64,000 bases of DNA from a virus. Position 1 is the first letter of the stretch. Each line of letters begins with the position of its first letter. The stretch lies in IMG/VR virus record IMGVR_UViG_3300008113_000059, positions 1 to 64,000 of that record; one strand, given 5' to 3'. A program made the position numbers and the translations under genes. The notes under the pieces were generated by a model. It was given only the letters and a program-made list of their open reading frames with translations, was not told where the DNA came from and ran no database searches. Shown here one piece after another: positions 28,952 to 37,456 of the stretch.

Positions 28952-28975
28952 AGAGGCTAATTTGGCCTCTTTTTT
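28952..28975 (+). terminator. Intrinsic terminator after tail tube genes
   Basis: AGAGGC-loop-GCCTCT stem (28952-28957 with 28965-28970) followed by a T-run; an A-run before the stem makes it nearly symmetrical. Confidence 0.88.
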
Positions 28976-28983
28976 CATTTTTG

Positions 28984-28992
28984 GTTATATAA
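28984..28992 (+). promoter_or_regulatory. Variant late promoter box GTTATATAA
   Basis: One-mismatch copy of the GATATATAA box immediately after the terminator and 19 nt before the ATG at 29012. Confidence 0.45.
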
Positions 28993-29011
28993 TAGATAAA
29001 ATAAATTATTT

Positions 29012-30073
29012 ATGGATAACATATCTCCGGAAGAAATTCTCAAAAGAAAAGAAATGATGGGCGGCATAGAATATGACGACCCTACTGATGTACAATCTAA
29101 GCCAGAGGCGAAACCAGCTGAGACTCAACCAGTTTTGGGTGAACCTATAAAAACTGAGGTTGTCGAAAAAAATGTATATTCTGACCAGGCAGCAACACCA
29201 AATAATTTTGGCAAGGCACAATCGGTTTCCCCTGCATTCGATACAGGATGGAAGAATTTACCGGTTGATATATTACCTTCCAAAGGTGTATATTATCCCG
29301 AAGGAACAAAGTTAGCCATAAGATCTGCGGAAGTTAAAGAAATTAGGCATTTCTCCACTATTGACGATGATGATAGATTGGATATAGAGGATAAACTAAG
29401 CTATATTTTAGACAGATGTCTAAGAATGGATTTTCCTAATGAAGGTGTGGTATCGTATCTTGATCTAAAACAGGAGGATAGGTTTTTTATAATAATGGCG
29501 ATAAGGGATTTAACTTTTGTTAGAGGTGAGAATTCAATAATGCTTCAGACGTCAAAGAAATGCGACGAAACACCGGATTGTCCATTTAACAATGGTATTG
29601 AATTAAGAACTGGAGTTTTAAGTTCATATGAGCTGGATGACAGGATAAACAAATACTATGATGGCGAAAGCAGAACTTTTCTATTCGATGTAAAAAGAAT
29701 AGGAAAGAAAATTGAAATGTCAATCCCGAGTATAGGCGTTACAAAAGCAATCTCTAGATTTATTTCTGATATGAATAGAAAAAGTATTGAGATTGATGAT
29801 GGATTTTTAAAAATTGCTCCTTTTATATTTAATGAATGGAGAGAATTAACAAGCGATAGAATACTTACCAAAATGAGGGAAGCCGATTATTGGACAAAGG
29901 AAGAATATAGTTTGTATTTCGAGCTTTCAGAAAAGATCAGAATTGGCACTGAATTGGAAGTTAAACAAAAATGCCCTGTATGCGGTGACAAGGAGGTCAC
30001 CGCTGCGATCAACTTTCCCAGCGGGTTCAGATCTCTTTTCGTTATTTCAGATATCTTTGGAGAACTTCTTTGA
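29012..30073 (+). CDS. gp26: Baseplate hub/tail assembly chaperone (T4 gp26-like)
   Basis: 353 residues. After a disordered ~75-residue N-terminus comes LPSKGVYYPEGTKLAIRSAE, VKEIRHFSTIDDDDR and DRFFIIMAIRDLTFVRGE, the pattern of the T4_baseplate (gp26) family. Two possible zinc-binding pieces follow: CDETPDC near residue 188 and CPVCGDK near 320. It lies between tube and a tape-measure-like gene, where tail assembly chaperones usually sit. Its stop is CTT TGA, a potential +1 recoding site leading into 30072-30245. In T4, gp26 is needed for hub assembly. Confidence 0.7.
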   Translation: MDNISPEEILKRKEMMGGIEYDDPTDVQSKPEAKPAETQPVLGEPIKTEVVEKNVYSDQAATPNNFGKAQSVSPAFDTGWKNLPVDILPSKGVYYPEGTKLAIRSAEVKEIRHFSTIDDDDRLDIEDKLSYILDRCLRMDFPNEGVVSYLDLKQEDRFFIIMAIRDLTFVRGENSIMLQTSKKCDETPDCPFNNGIELRTGVLSSYELDDRINKYYDGESRTFLFDVKRIGKKIEMSIPSIGVTKAISRFISDMNRKSIEIDDGFLKIAPFIFNEWRELTSDRILTKMREADYWTKEEYSLYFELSEKIRIGTELEVKQKCPVCGDKEVTAAINFPSGFRSLFVISDIFGELL

Positions 30074-30245
30074 GATTAAATTTAGACTTTGGAAAGAGCA
30101 TGGATTAGATCCTGTTTGGGTAGAATCCATACCGTTTTACGAATATCAGATATGGCTAGACATGTTGAATGATGCTATAGATAAGGAGAATACGGAAAGA
30201 CAGACAGAGGATGGTGTTAAACAACTATTTAATCTGACTAAATAA
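30072..30245 (+). CDS. Probable +1 frameshift extension of the tail chaperone
   Basis: Frame 3 continues in good phage-like coding from GAG 30072 (EIKFRLWKEHGLDPVWVESI) to a stop at 30243-30245, about 57 codons. No ATG begins it; only TTG/GTG codons exist inside the overlap (29943, 29985, 30057). The upstream frame ends in CTT TGA, and a +1 slip of CTT onto TTT continues exactly here, as in the bacterial RF2 gene. GGAG lies five bases upstream of the CTT. A separate gene starting at TTG 30057 is the alternative. Frameshifted chaperones just before the tape measure are a general rule in long-tailed phages. Confidence 0.6.
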   Translation, partial: EIKFRLWKEHGLDPVWVESIPFYEYQIWLDMLNDAIDKENTERQTEDGVKQLFNLTK

Positions 30246-30269
30246 AAAATGGAATATATACATTAGTAT

Positions 30270-31832
30270 ATGGCAACGGATCAGAAACTTATATCATCCC
30301 TATTAGATCTCAGCAGAAATGTTGATAAGCTTTCTGGCGACATTAAAAAGAATACTTCAACGACCGCAGAGCTTGCCGAAACACAAACTAAAGCAGCCGA
30401 TAATACCAAGGATCTTGGTAAAATAGCTGAGGGAATAAAGGGACTTGATCTTGGAAGTTTAAAGGGTGAATTCTCACAATTAACAAAGGGAATAAGTGGA
30501 TTAGATTTTCAGGGTTTATCAAAGGATTTAAAATCTCTTGATTTTAAAGGATTAACTCAAGGTATAAAGGGACTAGATTTTAAAGAGCTAACTCAAGGTA
30601 TAAAAGGTCTAGATTTCAAATCCCTTGGTCAGGATCTTAAAAAACTTGACTTTAAGGATCTTGCTGGAAGTATAAAAGGTTTGGATCTGAAGGGAATATC
30701 CGGTGCAGCGAAGGGACTTGATATCGGCGGAATTGCTAATGCGGTAAAAGGTGGAGGAATAAAGAACGTAGTTTCAGGATCTCTTGGAGGACTGGCAAAA
30801 GGATTTGGTAAAAATATACTTGGAGGATTTGCAGAGGGTGGAAAGGTTGAAAAGACGGGAAACTATATTGTTGGAGAGAAAGGTCCGGAAATCGTTAATC
30901 TTACTAAAGGTGCCAATGTTATACCCAATGATATACTAAAAGCAAGACAGGATATACTAAAAAGACTAGGTCCCAATGCTCCAAGCGAAAAGGAAATAGC
31001 CGATAAAAGAAGGGAACTACTCGAAACTGATCCTACGATGTATGATCAGGATAACAATCCGCAGTGGCTCGAGGAGGATATTAATTCATATTTAGAGGGT
31101 TTAGATAAAAGTGCACTCTTCACGCAAGATAGTTTAAAGAGTTTAGTTGGTGCTCCGCCCAAGAAGGAAGAACCCGCGGTTGCTCCTATGAATAAAGCCC
31201 AAGATGTCAAGGCCGAAGCTAAAGTTAAGGAAAAAAGGGATGGCTTATTTTCTAAAGTATTTGGCAAGAAGAAGGATGAGACTGCTTCCAAGGAGGAAGA
31301 AAAACCTAAAGGGCCTTCGCTATTGGATAGAGGTAAGGATTTGCTTAAAAATGTTGATAAGTCAGCATTAATTAAGGGTGGACAGGATCTTCTGAAGAAT
31401 CCAACGGATCTTCTAAACAATCCCGCTGATCTTCTGAAAAGCGCTGGTGGGATTGGAATGCAAGCAATGCTTAAAAAGAAGGAAGAGGCTAAACCTGGTG
31501 AAATAAAAAATACTGTTAATAAATTATCTAAGCTTCCTGTACCAAAACAGCCCGCTAAGAATACACCAGATCCAACACCAACTGCAGAACCAGCTAATAA
31601 ACCATCCACTGTTACTAGCCAAACCGAGACTAATAAAGGTGAAGCTAAGACTTCATCCGCATCAGCAGCATCTACTTCTACTGCTGCTGCTTCCAGTGGA
31701 TCTGGAGGCATGAGTAAAGATGATGCTACCGAGATGAAATCTATACTTATGAGGATAGCATCACTATTGGAAGGTCCATTGAGTGTATCATCCATCGATG
31801 CACCATATAGACCTGATTCCAGAAGAGTGTAA
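30270..31832 (+). CDS. Tape-measure-like tail protein
   Basis: 520 residues. Residues ~45-155 hold a tandem repeat of the type LDFKxLTQGIKG (about seven to eight copies). Then comes GGFAEGGKVEKTGNYIVGEK followed by GPEIVNLTKGANVIPN (about 190-220). The 'GG.V...Y.VGE.GPEi...GA.vIPN' signature is typical of tail tape measure proteins. The rest is Lys/Ala/Pro-rich and disordered. Order (tubes, frameshifted chaperone, this gene) supports the role. The protein is short for a tape measure; alternatively it is a hub-associated relative. A candidate TATA box (GGAATATATA, 30251) precedes it. Confidence 0.6.
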   Translation: MATDQKLISSLLDLSRNVDKLSGDIKKNTSTTAELAETQTKAADNTKDLGKIAEGIKGLDLGSLKGEFSQLTKGISGLDFQGLSKDLKSLDFKGLTQGIKGLDFKELTQGIKGLDFKSLGQDLKKLDFKDLAGSIKGLDLKGISGAAKGLDIGGIANAVKGGGIKNVVSGSLGGLAKGFGKNILGGFAEGGKVEKTGNYIVGEKGPEIVNLTKGANVIPNDILKARQDILKRLGPNAPSEKEIADKRRELLETDPTMYDQDNNPQWLEEDINSYLEGLDKSALFTQDSLKSLVGAPPKKEEPAVAPMNKAQDVKAEAKVKEKRDGLFSKVFGKKKDETASKEEEKPKGPSLLDRGKDLLKNVDKSALIKGGQDLLKNPTDLLNNPADLLKSAGGIGMQAMLKKKEEAKPGEIKNTVNKLSKLPVPKQPAKNTPDPTPTAEPANKPSTVTSQTETNKGEAKTSSASAASTSTAAASSGSGGMSKDDATEMKSILMRIASLLEGPLSVSSIDAPYRPDSRRV

Positions 31833-31848
31833 AAAATATCGTTAATTA

Positions 31849-31880
31849 TTTTTTTATCTCGAGATATTTGATTACTTTTG
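31849..31880 (+). promoter_or_regulatory. Host-type (Bacteroidota) promoter, early class
   Basis: T-run ending 31855, 17-nt spacer, then TACTTTTG (31873-31880), matching the -33/-7 TAnnTTTG consensus. The ATG of the deaminase (31902) lies 21 nt downstream. The same geometry occurs at 45819 and 52298. Confidence 0.7.
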
Positions 31881-31901
31881 TAGGAATCAAAGTAGATAGA
31901 G

Positions 31902-32486
31902 ATGATCGGTCCAGGAAAGTACACAGAAGCAATTAATACGAAGCATTACGAAAACACAGAATTTCTGGATGAGAATTTTTTAAATCTCGATATTTGGAGG
32001 ATAACAAAAATCCCATATCATAATGATAACGGGTTTGTATATCAAGTATCTTCCCCAGCCGATAATTCGAATATAGCAGTGGATCAGAGAGACAGAATCT
32101 ATCTGGAGATGTCTAAAGTATGGGCCAAAAACTCATACTGCAAAAGAATGCAGGTCGGATGTTTAATAGTAAAAAATAAATCAATCATATCAGACGGATA
32201 TAATGGATCGCCCACCGGATTTCCCAATATTTGTGAAAGCGATGATAATGTAACTTTACCTTATATCCTACATGCTGAAGCTAATGCAATAACAAAATTA
32301 GCAAAGGGTACACAGGGATCAGAGGGATCAACACTATATGTTACTCTCTCACCATGCTTTGAATGCTCAAAGCTTATAATACAGTCGGGAATAAAAAGAG
32401 TTGTATTTACCGAGGTTTATAGAAAACCTGAATCAATATCTTTTTTAGCTGAGGCCGGAATAGAAATTTTAAAAATAAGTAAATAA
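31902..32486 (+). CDS. dCMP deaminase-like zinc enzyme
   Basis: 194 residues. The catalytic domain starts near residue 62 (RDRIYLEMSKVWAKNSYCKR). It shows HAE (124-126) and PCFEC (151-155), the zinc and proton-shuttle residues of the cytidine/deoxycytidylate deaminase family. The family turns dCMP into dUMP for dTTP synthesis, useful for an AT-rich genome. About 60 extra N-terminal residues are unusual; internal start codons are not obviously better because the promoter sits just upstream of 31902. Confidence 0.88.
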   Translation: MIGPGKYTEAINTKHYENTEFLDENFLNLDIWRITKIPYHNDNGFVYQVSSPADNSNIAVDQRDRIYLEMSKVWAKNSYCKRMQVGCLIVKNKSIISDGYNGSPTGFPNICESDDNVTLPYILHAEANAITKLAKGTQGSEGSTLYVTLSPCFECSKLIIQSGIKRVVFTEVYRKPESISFLAEAGIEILKISK

Positions 32487-32508
32487 TCCCTTAAACCCTT
32501 AATTAAAA

Positions 32509-33141
32509 ATGCAACAAAAAGAAAAAAACATCCAAAGATTAGCAGAGGATTTTATACTAGGCAGAGACGATAAAAGCTTCAAGTTTTTATTCGAAAGACT
32601 CAGACCAGGGGTACTTAATCATTGTTTTCTTATCTTGAAGGATCAGGATCTTGCAGAAGATTCATTCCTTAACACTATGGCCAAAATATGGCTAAAGATA
32701 GATCAATATAACGGGGAGAGAGGAAATTTCTCCACTTGGTGTTATAATATAGCTAGAAATGAATCCCTTCTGCTTATGAAATCAAGAAAGAGATATTATA
32801 GCCACAGCGATACTGAGCTTGAATATTTCTCATCCAAGAATACAATAGGAGATATCGGTGGTGAATATTTAATGGAGGACGATCCTTCATATGCATTTTT
32901 TAACGAGGGATCAAATCTTGATGATGTCTACGAATCTGTCCTTGATGAAATTAGGGATTTGCCTGAGTTATATCGAGACATCATGATAGACAGGGAGATT
33001 AATAACATGAAATATAAGGACATTGCTGAAAAATATGGTATCAAAAAGAGATCCATCGCAACAAGAATAAGAAGAGCCAGAGGTAAGATAAGAAAAAAGA
33101 TAGATGGAAACATTACAATAAATCTTGGGTATAAAAAATAA
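32509..33141 (+). CDS. ECF-type sigma-70 family RNA polymerase sigma factor
   Basis: 210 residues. Region 2: LKDQDLAEDSFLNTMAKIWL with NGERGNFSTWCYNIARNESL (about residues 43-86). Region 4: LPELYRDIMIDREINNMKYK then DIAEKYGIKKRSIATRIRRA, a helix-turn-helix (about 146-190). Regions 1 and 3 are absent, as in ECF sigma factors. A Ser/Asp/Glu-rich linker joins the domains. It probably redirects host RNA polymerase to phage promoters. It is separate from the gp55-like sigma at 40092; the division of labour is unknown. No anti-sigma gene was recognised. Confidence 0.85.
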   Translation: MQQKEKNIQRLAEDFILGRDDKSFKFLFERLRPGVLNHCFLILKDQDLAEDSFLNTMAKIWLKIDQYNGERGNFSTWCYNIARNESLLLMKSRKRYYSHSDTELEYFSSKNTIGDIGGEYLMEDDPSYAFFNEGSNLDDVYESVLDEIRDLPELYRDIMIDREINNMKYKDIAEKYGIKKRSIATRIRRARGKIRKKIDGNITINLGYKK

Positions 33142-33147
33142 AATTCT

Positions 33148-33588
33148 ATGTTTAGATTATTTAAAGTAATAAAAGAGATATCTCTTTATAGAGAATATGT
33201 TAAGATCATTAAGTCTGAAGAAATGAACTCTCCCATATGGGCAAGAAGAAATTTGAGACGCGATTATCTAAATAGGGTTTATACCGTTATTAATCTTCCG
33301 CCACAAATTCTTCTATCAACGGATCTTCCTAAGGAATCAAGACCCTCTTTTGTTATTAACGAGCTTAAGCCAACCAACGAATATTTTAAGACATTAAATC
33401 TGGAGGAACTACTAACCATGTGGATAGAGCCTGTTTCGGGGACTAACGACGAATCATATTTGGCAGTATACCAATTTCTTTTCAGACACATAACATGGTT
33501 ATGGATACTTAGATTTTTGGCAGAGATCAGCATTATAATTACTATTATTGCTAAGTTTGATTGGATAATAAGTCTTTTTTCTAAATAA
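33148..33588 (+). CDS. Small C-terminally membrane-anchored protein
   Basis: 146 residues. The first ~110 are soluble and basic (SPIWARRNLRRDYLNRVY). One hydrophobic segment, WLWILRFLAEISIIITIIAK (about 118-137), is a likely membrane anchor close to the C-terminus. The layout resembles small phage proteins acting on the host membrane. It overlaps the start of the next gene by one base. No family recognised. Confidence 0.6.
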   Translation: MFRLFKVIKEISLYREYVKIIKSEEMNSPIWARRNLRRDYLNRVYTVINLPPQILLSTDLPKESRPSFVINELKPTNEYFKTLNLEELLTMWIEPVSGTNDESYLAVYQFLFRHITWLWILRFLAEISIIITIIAKFDWIISLFSK

Positions 33589-34406
33589 TGGTCGAAGAGG
33601 TAGCTAAGGTAAAAAAGGACATCGAGTTAAAACTTGAGTTCTTTACCAATGACAATAAATTTAATTTTCATGAGGAATCCCACGTATACAGATACGATGG
33701 TATTAAATATGATTCGGTAACAACTTTTCTTAAAACTTTTAAAACCCCGTTCGATAGGGAATACTGGTCGAAAAGGAAAGCTCAGGAAAGGGGAGTTGAT
33801 GTATCAGTGGTTCTTAATGAGTGGCAGGGTAAAGCCGATGTTGCAAACAACCTTGGGACGAGAGTCCATAAATTTATAGAGGATTTCTGGAGCGGATTGG
33901 ATCCAGAGATTCCTGAGTATAATCCGGAGGATGAATACTCGAAGAGAGTCAATAAATTCATGGATCTTTATAATAGAAAGCTTAAGGTATTTGTCCCACT
34001 TAAATCTGAGTTACGTATTTTTTCCAGAAAATGGAGACTCGCGGGAACGATAGATCAACCATTTCTTTTTTGGGATGAAAAGAGACAGAAGGTATTTCTT
34101 ATAATAGGGGACTGGAAAACGAATGGTGACTTTAAACATGACGATCATCCTAAAGGAAGGTACAAGAAATTACTTAGACCTTTTGGTCATCTGTATGAGA
34201 ACCAGCATAATGAGTACTCGATACAAATAAGCTTGTATAGGCTTATTTTGGAGGAGGAGCTTGGTATAGATACGGAAAGTGGATTTCTTTGTCATATAGG
34301 ACCTGATAGCGACCCCAAAATATACCCAGCTAAGGATCTCAGAGAGCCTCTCAGAGCATACCTCGACCAAAATAGAAATAGTTTGGATATTTTTGATCTC
34401 GCATAG
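33588..34406 (+). CDS. PD-(D/E)XK nuclease (RecB/Cas4-like exonuclease)
   Basis: 272 residues. RecB-family motifs in order: LGTRVHKFIEDFW (His near residue 92), LAGTIDQPFLFW (motif with Asp near 152), LIIGDWKTNGD (the D-x-K core, near 170) and YSIQISLYRLILEEE (Gln-x3-Tyr motif, near 211). Many phages use such nucleases for recombination or for processing DNA ends. A helper protein (helicase, SSB) is not adjacent. Function as DNA exonuclease is likely; exact role unknown. Confidence 0.8.
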   Translation: MVEEVAKVKKDIELKLEFFTNDNKFNFHEESHVYRYDGIKYDSVTTFLKTFKTPFDREYWSKRKAQERGVDVSVVLNEWQGKADVANNLGTRVHKFIEDFWSGLDPEIPEYNPEDEYSKRVNKFMDLYNRKLKVFVPLKSELRIFSRKWRLAGTIDQPFLFWDEKRQKVFLIIGDWKTNGDFKHDDHPKGRYKKLLRPFGHLYENQHNEYSIQISLYRLILEEELGIDTESGFLCHIGPDSDPKIYPAKDLREPLRAYLDQNRNSLDIFDLA

Positions 34407-34453
34407 AAACAATTATTGATTTAAACAATAGAAATATAAAATAAAATAAAAAT

Positions 34454-34993
34454 ATGTCAACAAGTAAAAAGAAAGCGGAACCTATGGTATATGATTTACC
34501 GGGAGGATCAAACGAAGTGGATTTTGGTACATCTCCTATGGGAGAGATGATTGATCCAATTTTCTCATATGATGAGGTGTTGGTTAATCAGATCCAAGAT
34601 CAGATCGCAGCAAAGAAGGAAGAAATTAGAACTAAGGTTTATGCAGTTTCTTGCTCAGACGAGTTATTTGCTAAATATGAAAAATTCATGAGCGAGGATG
34701 CTGAATGGAATTCCACTGAAGCTTTGGGTATAGTCGAGGTAAACAAGCACTTACAGAAAATTAAAAAAGAGGGAATAAAGGATGGTGTTATCTATCTTGG
34801 AGCTTTACCTTTGGAAGCAAGCCATTATTTTTTAAGCAAATCTAAGGGTTCTGGACTTAAAAGCGCTGAGGATTTTTTAAGATTATTCAAGGCTTTTGAT
34901 CAGGCACTATCAGATGCTAAGACTGATGTTACTGAACTAAAGGATCTTGAAAAGAATCTAGCTGCTGCAATGCAGGGGGTTTCTCTTGGATAA
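34454..34993 (+). CDS. Conserved-looking phage hypothetical protein
   Basis: 179 residues, mainly helical after a disordered ~30-residue N-terminus. The middle helix QIQDQIAAKKEEIRTKVYAV and a Lys-rich loop are the clearest features. No motif recognised. It is followed by a strong terminator at 35016, so it ends the transcription unit that begins near 31873. Confidence 0.6.
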   Translation: MSTSKKKAEPMVYDLPGGSNEVDFGTSPMGEMIDPIFSYDEVLVNQIQDQIAAKKEEIRTKVYAVSCSDELFAKYEKFMSEDAEWNSTEALGIVEVNKHLQKIKKEGIKDGVIYLGALPLEASHYFLSKSKGSGLKSAEDFLRLFKAFDQALSDAKTDVTELKDLEKNLAAAMQGVSLG

Positions 34994-35015
34994 TTCCAAT
35001 AAAATTAGTAAAAAA

Positions 35016-35043
35016 GCTAGCCTAATATGCTAGCTTTTTTTTT
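35016..35043 (+). terminator. Intrinsic terminator
   Basis: GCTAGC (35016-35021) pairs with GCTAGC (35029-35034) across a seven-base loop. It is preceded by an A-run and followed by nine T residues. Confidence 0.9.
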
Positions 35044-35060
35044 GTCTGTAATTTTTTATG

Positions 35061-35069
35061 GATATATAA
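35061..35069 (+). promoter_or_regulatory. Candidate late promoter box GATATATAA
   Basis: GGATATATAA just after the terminator, 20 nt before ATG 35090. Confidence 0.6.
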
Positions 35070-35089
35070 AAAACAAAAAAAATTTTATT

Positions 35090-35389
35090 ATGAAAACAAT
35101 CGAAAAAATCAAAGCTAATTCTTGGGCTATCACACTTTTCCTTTTAATTATTTTATTTCTAAGACAGTGCGGAGTAAACAACAGTATTTCAAAAATAGAG
35201 AAGCAATCTAAAATTCAAAGTCTTCACATGGATTCAATTTGCACAAAAGCAGAGCTTAAAAGAGCAATAGAAATAGAGGGTCTAAAAGCAGAAAAAAGAA
35301 TGATTCAATCTACAGATAGAAGAATCATGGATGTTAATCGTCAATCTGAGATTGATGTCGAGATTAAAAAATTAGAAATATCTAAATAA
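35090..35389 (+). CDS. Small membrane-anchored coiled-coil protein
   Basis: 99 residues starting MKTIEKIKANSWAITLFLLI. The open frame extends upstream to 35027, but that would run through the terminator and promoter box, so 35090 is chosen. One transmembrane helix (residues ~12-25) is followed by a charged helical coiled coil rich in Lys and Glu. Its stop shares a base with the next membrane protein gene, so they are co-made. Confidence 0.65.
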   Translation: MKTIEKIKANSWAITLFLLIILFLRQCGVNNSISKIEKQSKIQSLHMDSICTKAELKRAIEIEGLKAEKRMIQSTDRRIMDVNRQSEIDVEIKKLEISK

Positions 35390-36198
35390 TGAAAAAGAAA
35401 ACGACAAGCTATTTTATAATAGGGACTTTTGTCACCCTATATCTTCTCGTTTCTGTCATATCGACTATCCACGTTATAGATTTCTTTAAGTTATCTAACC
35501 CTACATGGTTAGCTATAAGCTTAGCAATTGCATTTGAAGTAGGTGCAGCTGCTTCTTTAGCATCTATAATAACTCTGGATAAAATGAACAAGGGTATAGT
35601 TTGGAGTCTTTTTATTATATTGACTTTTATGCAAGCAATGGGTAATACCTATTATGCATATACGAACTTAGCAAACTTCCAGGGATGGATAGAGCTATTT
35701 GGATTGGCAGAAGAGGAACTGATATATCAGAAGAGAGTATTATCAGTAGTTAGTGGCGCTGTGCTTCCCATAATTGCTCTTGGATTTATTAAATCTTTAG
35801 TCGATTATATAAAACCTTCCGACGAGATTGTCAACGTTGATGTCACTGAAACACCGGTCGTAGAGGTTACCGAGGATATTACTGAGGAGATCGTTGAGGA
35901 TGATGATTATTTTGATGGCCTGTATAACATAGGGACATCGATTGCTGATATAAATCAGGTGACATCCAATGATGATTCGATTAAGATTAATAACGTTAAG
36001 TCAACAATACCTCTTGAAACTAGGAAATCCCATGTTAATCGGGAAGAAATAGAAGGTTATATAGACGGAACACAAACAATAGATGCGGGAAAATCAGATA
36101 TTCGTTTCGATGAAGAAACTGAAGCCGATACAATACCGATGGGAGAGGTATTAAAAAGCAGAAGTGATACTGCTTATCAAGACCCTACTAAATTATAA
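35389..36198 (+). CDS. Polytopic membrane protein with acidic cytoplasmic tail
   Basis: 269 residues. Four hydrophobic segments: about residues 8-28 (FIIGTFVTLYLLVSVIS), 40-62 (AISLAIAFEVGAAASLASII), 70-88 and 118-135. After residue ~145 the chain is soluble, acidic and Thr/Asp/Glu-rich. The layout resembles phage or plasmid envelope proteins, but no family is recognised. It may sit in the host membrane together with the preceding small protein. A lysis or superinfection role cannot be supported from sequence alone. Confidence 0.6.
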   Translation: MKKKTTSYFIIGTFVTLYLLVSVISTIHVIDFFKLSNPTWLAISLAIAFEVGAAASLASIITLDKMNKGIVWSLFIILTFMQAMGNTYYAYTNLANFQGWIELFGLAEEELIYQKRVLSVVSGAVLPIIALGFIKSLVDYIKPSDEIVNVDVTETPVVEVTEDITEEIVEDDDYFDGLYNIGTSIADINQVTSNDDSIKINNVKSTIPLETRKSHVNREEIEGYIDGTQTIDAGKSDIRFDEETEADTIPMGEVLKSRSDTAYQDPTKL

Positions 36199-36213
36199 AA
36201 TAACCAATAAGAG

Positions 36214-36888
36214 GTGGCTGATAACAACATAGACATTAATGATTTTGACGGGGGTAGCTCGAATACAGGTAATGATACATTTTTTGTAGGCGGAAGTGCA
36301 GGATTTGCATTAGACCCTTTAGCTGGTTCGACTGGTGGATTTAATACTGAATATATTAATATTGCACAGCAGGTTGACGATCTAGCTAGGATAGAGGCTA
36401 CTTTTAAGAGATTTAATGATCCCACGGAATTAAGATTCATAAAGGAATCTTTCGATGTCGTAAAACAGGATAAAACACTTGATATACTGAATGTTGTTGA
36501 TTTCTTTCACCCACTGCAGAGCTTTTCCGATTATCAGAAACAAACTATGGTAATAGCACCAAGAGCATCAGCTAACCTTGATCCTTCATCGTTCGTAAAC
36601 ACAAATGGCGAGGTATCTATGATTATAGCTAGAGCATATTATCTCCCTGAAACCCCAGATGAAAGCAAAATACTATTTTGGGATTATAAAGGGACGGAAA
36701 GAAACATTATGGGTGAGCTTATGATTTTAACTGGAGCTATCAAGGAGGGTTACAATTGGAGAGGATGGGACGTGGATCCGTTTAGCACTTATGGTCACAC
36801 AGGAAATGCCAATAGCGCATTGGGTGGATTTATTTTTACTAATCCCACCGATTACAATGTAAAATTAACAGTAATAACAGCAAACTAA
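36214..36888 (+). CDS. Virion-type protein A (paralogue of next gene)
   Basis: 224 residues, starting at GTG 36214 (MADNNIDINDFDGGSSNTGN). The C-terminal half has WDYKGTERNIMGELMILTGA, GGFIFTNPTDYNVKLTVITA, shared with the next gene as YMGELMVLTGP and GGMVFCNPSADFTVKLEILV. This is a predicted beta-sandwich. The N-terminal third is disordered and includes helix FKRFNDPTELRFIKESFDVV. Location among head genes suggests a head or tail accessory protein; identity unknown. Confidence 0.6.
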   Translation: MADNNIDINDFDGGSSNTGNDTFFVGGSAGFALDPLAGSTGGFNTEYINIAQQVDDLARIEATFKRFNDPTELRFIKESFDVVKQDKTLDILNVVDFFHPLQSFSDYQKQTMVIAPRASANLDPSSFVNTNGEVSMIIARAYYLPETPDESKILFWDYKGTERNIMGELMILTGAIKEGYNWRGWDVDPFSTYGHTGNANSALGGFIFTNPTDYNVKLTVITAN

Positions 36889-36889
36889 T

Positions 36890-37375
36890 ATGGCAACTCA
36901 ACCTATAAAATGTCCCTATGATTTACTGGAAGGATTCAGATTTTACAGAGGAAACCTTGTACTAGATAATGGTATGACAAATAATCCACAAGATTATCTG
37001 CTGATGAAGGATATCAAGATGAATATCGATAACTTTTCAAGAAGCAGAATAAGTCTAAAACCAGGAGCTTGTTTTCTTTTAAGCCAAACAGATATAGGGA
37101 ACAATCAGGGATATGTCTCTTTCATAGCTGTTAAAGCTGTATATCCTGATCTGACAGTAGAATCAAAAAAGTATATAAATTGGACATATCTTAATAATAC
37201 TAATTATATGGGCGAACTTATGGTTCTTACCGGACCAATGTTATCCTCAGTAAGCTCTACTCCTGAAGGCTGGAACTTATCCAAACCTAATGTTGTTTTT
37301 AATGACGGCGGAATGGTTTTTTGTAATCCTAGTGCTGATTTTACTGTCAAATTAGAAATATTGGTGTGCAAATAA
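36890..37375 (+). CDS. Virion-type protein B (paralogue of previous gene)
   Basis: 161 residues, ATG one base after the preceding stop. It consists nearly wholly of the beta domain shared with its neighbour (see the MGELM and FTVKLE blocks), without the long N-terminal part. The two probably make one structure, for example alternating decoration subunits. No named family. Confidence 0.6.
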   Translation: MATQPIKCPYDLLEGFRFYRGNLVLDNGMTNNPQDYLLMKDIKMNIDNFSRSRISLKPGACFLLSQTDIGNNQGYVSFIAVKAVYPDLTVESKKYINWTYLNNTNYMGELMVLTGPMLSSVSSTPEGWNLSKPNVVFNDGGMVFCNPSADFTVKLEILVCK

Positions 37376-37426
37376 TAAAATGTCCACCCAAATAAATATA
37401 TAGTAAAAGTTTCCTTCCCTTGGTTG

Positions 37427-37435
37427 GATATATAA
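37427..37435 (+). promoter_or_regulatory. Candidate late promoter box GATATATAA
   Basis: TTGGATATATAA, 21 nt before the ATG at 37457. An imperfect AAATATATAG lies ~35 nt further upstream. Confidence 0.6.
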
Positions 37436-37456
37436 TCAGTAAAAAAAAAGTAAACC

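Noticed and set aside
29984-30001. Inverted repeat GGTGACAAGGAGGTCACC with a Shine-Dalgarno-like loop
   Set aside because: It lies within the zinc-ribbon coding region with no start codon at the right distance; probably codon-driven.
31046-31924. 292-codon minus-strand open frame opposite the tape-measure-like gene
   Set aside because: Ser/Leu-rich shadow of the Lys/Ala-rich plus-strand frame, which has repeats and a tape-measure motif.
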